Source: Amoebophrya sp. AT5.2 (lineage: Eukaryota; Sar; Dinophyceae; Syndiniales; Amoebophryaceae). Taken from it: DNA of 10,798 bases. Positions 7,768 to 10,798 of this stretch are shown one piece after another. Positions within the stretch are counted from its first letter, which is position 1, and every line of letters begins with the position of its first letter. The notes beneath the pieces are model-generated. The model was given only the letters and a program-made list of their open reading frames with translations. It searched no databases and had not been told where the DNA came from. Where the stretch lies: positions 1 to 10,798 of the forward strand of contig RXOD01006276.1 in NCBI GenBank assembly GCA_005223375.1. The letters run 5' to 3'. The position numbers were made by a program, and so were the translations under genes.

Positions 7768-7894
7768 ATGGTCTTTAAACTGAGAAACGGCATGAGCAAA
7801 ACGCTACACCCACATCGATATCGATGAAAAGATGGTCTTTAAACTGAGAAACGGCATGAACAAACGCTACACCCACATCAGTGTCGATGAAAAG
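7768..7894. repeat. Tandem duplication, unit about 64 nt
   Basis: The unit at 7768-7831 begins ATGGTCTTTAAACTGAGAAA and is repeated at 7832-7894. The copies differ by a few substitutions and one A deletion (GAGCAAAACGC against GAACAAACGC). The deletion shifts the plus-strand frame, so a shared coding function is unlikely. Confidence 0.95.
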
Positions 7895-7903
7895 CACCGA
7901 CCC

Positions 7904-7923
7904 CATCCTCGATTACGAGGATG
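7904..7923. repeat. Small perfect hairpin just after the tandem duplication
   Basis: CATCCTCG (7904-7911) and CGAGGATG (7916-7923) form an 8-bp stem with a 4-nt loop. It is followed by an A-rich run, but no nearby gene ends here, so a terminator role is not supported. Confidence 0.7.
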
Positions 7924-8349
7924 ATAAAAATAATATGGCGGCCTTTAGCTCCACTGTTAAATTCATCGGGCCTTCGAGTTTGTTTGACACCTGAGCTTTC
8001 TTCCGCTATAGGTTAAATTCGAAATCCTACTGTATTATATGAGACGTGTTCAAAGCAAATGCAAAAGTGAAGCATAGCTACGTGTGGGTGCTGTGGCCAC
8101 TCCACCGGCGCAAAATGAGTTACAATTCTATATCGATGTGCTTGTACGGAATTCCTTCATAGAAAAAAGGTACCAGAGAGAGTCGGCTTTATGGAAAGAA
8201 ATCTATTCAGCTCCTTGATTCAAGGGTAATCGCAATCTCAAATGATCAAATATGGGAAAAGAGCGCACGGCTCCAGGTTGATTATACAGCAATCGCATAA
8301 CGGGTCCATCTCCATGCTTAAATTATTTACAGCCTTACTTCACCGACGC

Positions 8350-10531
8350 TCACTCGAAGTGGGTTTCGACGTAGACTTTGAGCCTCCCGAGTGGTTTCGG
8401 GTTGCGGACCTCGACAACGACTTTTTGTTTCTCCTTCATGCGGCCCAGCTCGTTGAGAATTTCGCTCCAGGACGTGGTCGTCACGTTGCGGCCGTTCAAC
8501 AACACCAACTTCCACCCCGCTGAAACCTCGTTCGTGACGGCGTTTCCGTGGTCCATCAGTTTTTCCAGCGTGAGATTTTCCGAGATCCCCACGAAGTCCT
8601 CGATTAATTTGTCCCGCGTCTTGTAGGACAGCGTCTTCTCGAAGGACAGCAGCTGCCCGTTCAGCAGCTGCTGAATCTCGTAAAACCTCTGCTCGGGGGG
8701 CTGAATCATCTCGAACGCCGGCTCCGGCGCGTCTCCGCCGGATGCTACTGGCGGCGACCCACTGTCGTCGGATTGAATCTCGCGGAGCCGGACCACGGCG
8801 TACCTTTGCGATGCGAGGACACAGAAGATATCAGCTATGAATTTCCTCATTGGCGAAGCAATGGGGAAGATTGATAAATAGTACGCAACATCGCTTTTAT
8901 TGTTCTTTGTTCTGCACATCGATTGTATTCGTGCTCGTGGATGGATATATTGATTTTAATTTGCCACGAATGAGAGTGAGGGTGAGGCCAAGAACTAATA
9001 GCCTTAGCCAGTCACGATTTCGTTCCCCCCGCTAGTTTTCGATCCAAAAATTGCTTTTCCAAAAATTGCAAGCATAAACTCCTAGTTTACATCTAGCTCC
9101 ACGTCCACTTTTTCTAATAAGTACCCGAATGGTTTGTGGTCGATGCTTCCGAGCGGAATCTTCACATTCGCCACTTCGTCTGCGATGTCGTATTTCACGA
9201 ACAGGTCTTGAAGCCTCGCTAGTAAAAATTTCGGCTCTCGGTTTACCGGGAGCCCCTCGAACCGTAGTTCTTTTATCCTTTTGCCCTGGTTTTTGTACTC
9301 GAACAGCTTGGTCTTCTCCACCTGCGCCACGCGCAGGATCTGCTTGATCGTCGGGTCCTTGGCGTGGTCGATCGCCCGCCGCCCAGCGTTGTCCTTAATG
9401 TTGCAGTCGGCGAACGCCGAGAGCAAGCTGCGCACGATGTCCACCTGCTGGTTCTGGAGCTGCTGCATCTGAAACCGTAGCCGGCTGTTTTAAAGGGGGG
9501 AGAAAAACCCATTTCCGCGATGTCATTTCCGCCATGTCCGCTGCGGGACGGGTTGTTGTCGTCTACCGATGACGAAATACGAGACAAAACACAAACATGA
9601 CGCGTGGCTGACCGATCAGAAACCTATAACAGGCAGCGCCAAACCGCTGCGACTGCTTGAAGCTTCAACCCCCGAAGCGAACCGAAGCCAGTGGTTGCTG
9701 CTCTCCCTGCAAGAGACAACATCGGCCACCTCGACTAATTATACCAGCGCAGTATACTAGGAGTAAAACACGAGGAAAAAATACGAGTCACAGATACAAG
9801 ACCAAACACGACCCCCATGGAGCGACCCAATCTCGATACCACCGAAACTATCGGTGACGAACTACAAGTCTCGTACTCCTTCCGTGATCCCCATTTCGGG
9901 CAACGGGTTCGTCCTCCCCTTAATTGTTCATCCGCGAGGTGGGAGAGAGCGGTTCCTGGCTACCGGCTCCGCCTACCGGCAGCGGCCCAGCCCCGCCAAA
10001 CGGGTTTGCGTACAGCTTGGGCACGCGCGCCGCGTGGAAGAACAGCGGCGTCTGCCCCTGCACGTCGAAGAAGTTCGGGTCGGCTTTCCGCTCGAGCAGC
10101 AGCTCGATCGCAACGGCGGAGCTGATCTTCGGAGACATTAGCAGCTGCGTCTGCTCCTTCTTCGACAGCTTGTAGTACTCCGCGTCGATCTTGGAAATCG
10201 TGGGCAGCGTGTGGGACCGCAGCTTCTGCATGGAGGCGAAGTGCTGCAGCATCAACGCGTTGTCGGAGTCGGAACCCTTCCCGCCCTTGTTTGCTCCCTT
10301 TCTATCATCCCGCGAGCCCCTCCGCTTGTCGTCTTTGTCGTTCCCATCCTTGCCGCCGCGGCCGCCGGCCTTCGCGTTGGAAGAAGCCGTGGGCTGCTTC
10401 CCCACCTGCTTGGGGTCGTCCTTCTTGTCGCCAGCCTTAGACTTCGCCTTCGCCTTCGGGTTGGCCTTGGCCGCCACCTCCATCTCAAATTCGAGCACCT
10501 CCTTGTACTTCTCCGGCGCCTGGGCGAAAAC
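8350..10531 (-). CDS. Ankyrin-repeat protein with PDZ-like C-terminal domain (5' partial), three exons
   Basis: Proposed exons: 10531-9977, 9468-about 9098 and about 8803-8350 (TGA at 8352-8350). The first starts at AG/GTTTTC after a pyrimidine-rich run, carries a Lys/Ala/Gly/Asp-rich disordered stretch (about residues 20-85 of the exon), then ankyrin-like helices: VAIELLLERKADPNFFDVQG and GQTPLFFHAAR. The second continues the repeat with VDIVRSLLSAFADCNIKDNAG and GRRAIDHAKDPTIKQILR. The third has a PDZ-like module: FVGISENLTLEKLMDHGNA, GWKLVLLNGRNVTTTSWSEIL and KVVVEVRNP. Ankyrin and PDZ modules bind proteins, so a scaffold or adaptor role is inferred; no enzyme motif is seen. The first intron (9976-9469, 508 nt) is GT-AG and phase 0. 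The second exon's 3' junction is unclear: all nearby GT donors are phase 0, whereas the acceptor AAAG/GTACGCC needs phase 2, so a GC donor (GA/GCTAGA) is proposed. Upstream exons lie beyond the window. Confidence 0.78.
8804..9097 (-). other. Second intron of the ankyrin gene, about 294 nt, boundaries uncertain
   Basis: The upstream frame ends at TAG (9084-9082) a few codons past the last conserved residues. The downstream exon begins near AAAG/GTACGCC and reads YAVVRLREIQ. Phase matching suggests a GC-AG intron from 9097 to 8804. The interior is AT-rich with stops in all frames on the minus strand. Confidence 0.5.
9469..9976 (-). other. Intron of the ankyrin gene, 508 nt
   Basis: Donor CTGCCG/GTAGGC and acceptor GGTTTCAG/ATGCAG, phase 0. 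Splicing joins the first half of an ankyrin repeat (TPLFFHAAR plus a loop) to its second half (VDIVRSLLS). Near the ends, GCCGGTAGCC on one side and ACCGTAGCCGG on the other are loosely complementary, a weak hint of an introner-like origin. An alternative donor after HAAR (GTGCCC) would shorten the loop by 14 residues. Confidence 0.65.
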
Positions 10532-10680
10532 CTGGGTTAGAAAGATCCAGGCTGTACCAAGACGCTCCCAGAATACGTTCCAAATACATACCCAAATATG
10601 CGGGAAATATGCCGGGCGCGTTTCGTGGAATTCAAACTTGAACACTTGTGGTTTAATTTGAGAAACAGCGGACTATCAAT
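10532..10680. other. Likely intron or 5' flank of the ankyrin gene
   Basis: The minus-strand frame stays open up to an ATG at 10645, but the translation (FHETRPAYFPHIWVCIWNVF) lacks the character of the downstream protein, and a good acceptor (TTTCTAACCCAG) follows at 10543-10532. I read this as intronic; an ATG start at 10645 is the alternative. Confidence 0.5.
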
Positions 10681-10798
10681 GGACGACGAAACCACCTCGC
10701 CGCCCTAGAATCTTCGAGTTTTGCCGCCCCGATGGATCGGGATGGATCGGGGCGGCAAAACTCAAAAATACCAGGGCGGGGAGGCTGTTTCATCGTCC
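10681..10798. repeat. Palindrome of about 118 nt (possible introner or MITE) at the window edge
   Basis: The arm 10681-10733 matches the reverse complement of 10746-10798 at 45 of 53 positions. The inner 18 bases (10716-10733 against 10746-10763) are perfect, around a 12-nt loop. The outer arm begins GGACGACGAAAC against GGACGATGAAAC. It lies upstream of the ankyrin exon, in what is probably an intron or the 5' flank. It may extend past the window end. Confidence 0.9.

Larger units (their letters stand above)
6549..8349. other. Intergenic or upstream region without a recognisable gene
   Basis: About 1.8 kb between the ankyrin gene's stop and the proposed start of the next gene. Plus-strand frames of 100-180 codons at 7046-7378, 7239-7778 and 7492-7827 overlap one another, show no domain pattern and are rich in Ser/Thr/Pro/Arg, so I do not call them genes. 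The region contains homopolymer T runs, short GATTGTCA-type repeats near 6960-6990, a 64-nt tandem duplication, one perfect hairpin and a partial duplicate of the next gene's exon 1. It presumably contains the promoter of the gene to its left, but no motif is clear. Confidence 0.5.

Noticed and set aside
7239..7827. Plus-strand frames of 111-179 codons as genes
   Set aside because: They overlap in different frames, lack recognisable motifs, and the tandem repeat they run into is frame-shifted between copies.
7904..7930. Hairpin plus A-run as a terminator
   Set aside because: No gene ends nearby, and the genome is eukaryotic in character.
1..10798. CRISPR array, prokaryotic operon or phage module
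   Set aside because: No regularly spaced repeats, no ribosome binding sites before starts and clear intron-split genes.

Overview
The window looks like nuclear DNA of a eukaryotic microbe. Protein-coding stretches are broken by short introns, several of which carry terminal inverted repeats (TIRs), lie between exon-edge duplications or lack GT-AG ends. That combination is known from introner-rich protists, and the best fit from family knowledge is a dinoflagellate of the Amoebophrya/Syndiniales type. This placement is inference; no rRNA, tRNA or spliced-leader gene is present to confirm it. All convincing genes lie on the minus strand.

Right part (10798 to 8350, read leftwards): a near-perfect palindrome of about 118 nt touches the window edge. 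It is followed by three exons of an ankyrin-repeat protein with a Lys/Gly-rich N-terminal linker and a PDZ-like C-terminal domain; its 5' end lies outside the window. From 8349 to about 6549 there is no recognisable gene, but there is a 64-nt tandem duplication, a small perfect hairpin and a partial copy of the next gene's first exon.

Centre (6548 to 2279): seven exons can be joined in one open frame of about 915 codons. In order they encode a beta-sandwich-like domain, a 2-oxoglutarate/Fe(II) dioxygenase-like domain (HRD and distal His present) and a complete DegT/DnrJ/EryC1/StrS PLP-dependent sugar aminotransferase (catalytic Lys present). The six introns are 353, 76, 376, 106, 243 and about 368 nt. 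Four are GT-AG and phase-compatible; two (the first and the last) are not GT-AG. The dioxygenase-aminotransferase pairing recalls bacterial aminosugar and antibiotic-sugar clusters, so the domains may be of bacterial origin, placed together and then invaded by introners. Whether the three domains form one polypeptide or two or three adjacent genes depends on splice junctions that only cDNA can settle.

Left part (1 to 2278): no convincing gene. The stretch just beyond the aminotransferase stop holds degraded copies of its last exon, one folded into an inverted repeat, plus homopolymers and recurring ACCATC words that resemble the core of an intron TIR. The interval from 1 to about 1430 shows nothing I can assign.
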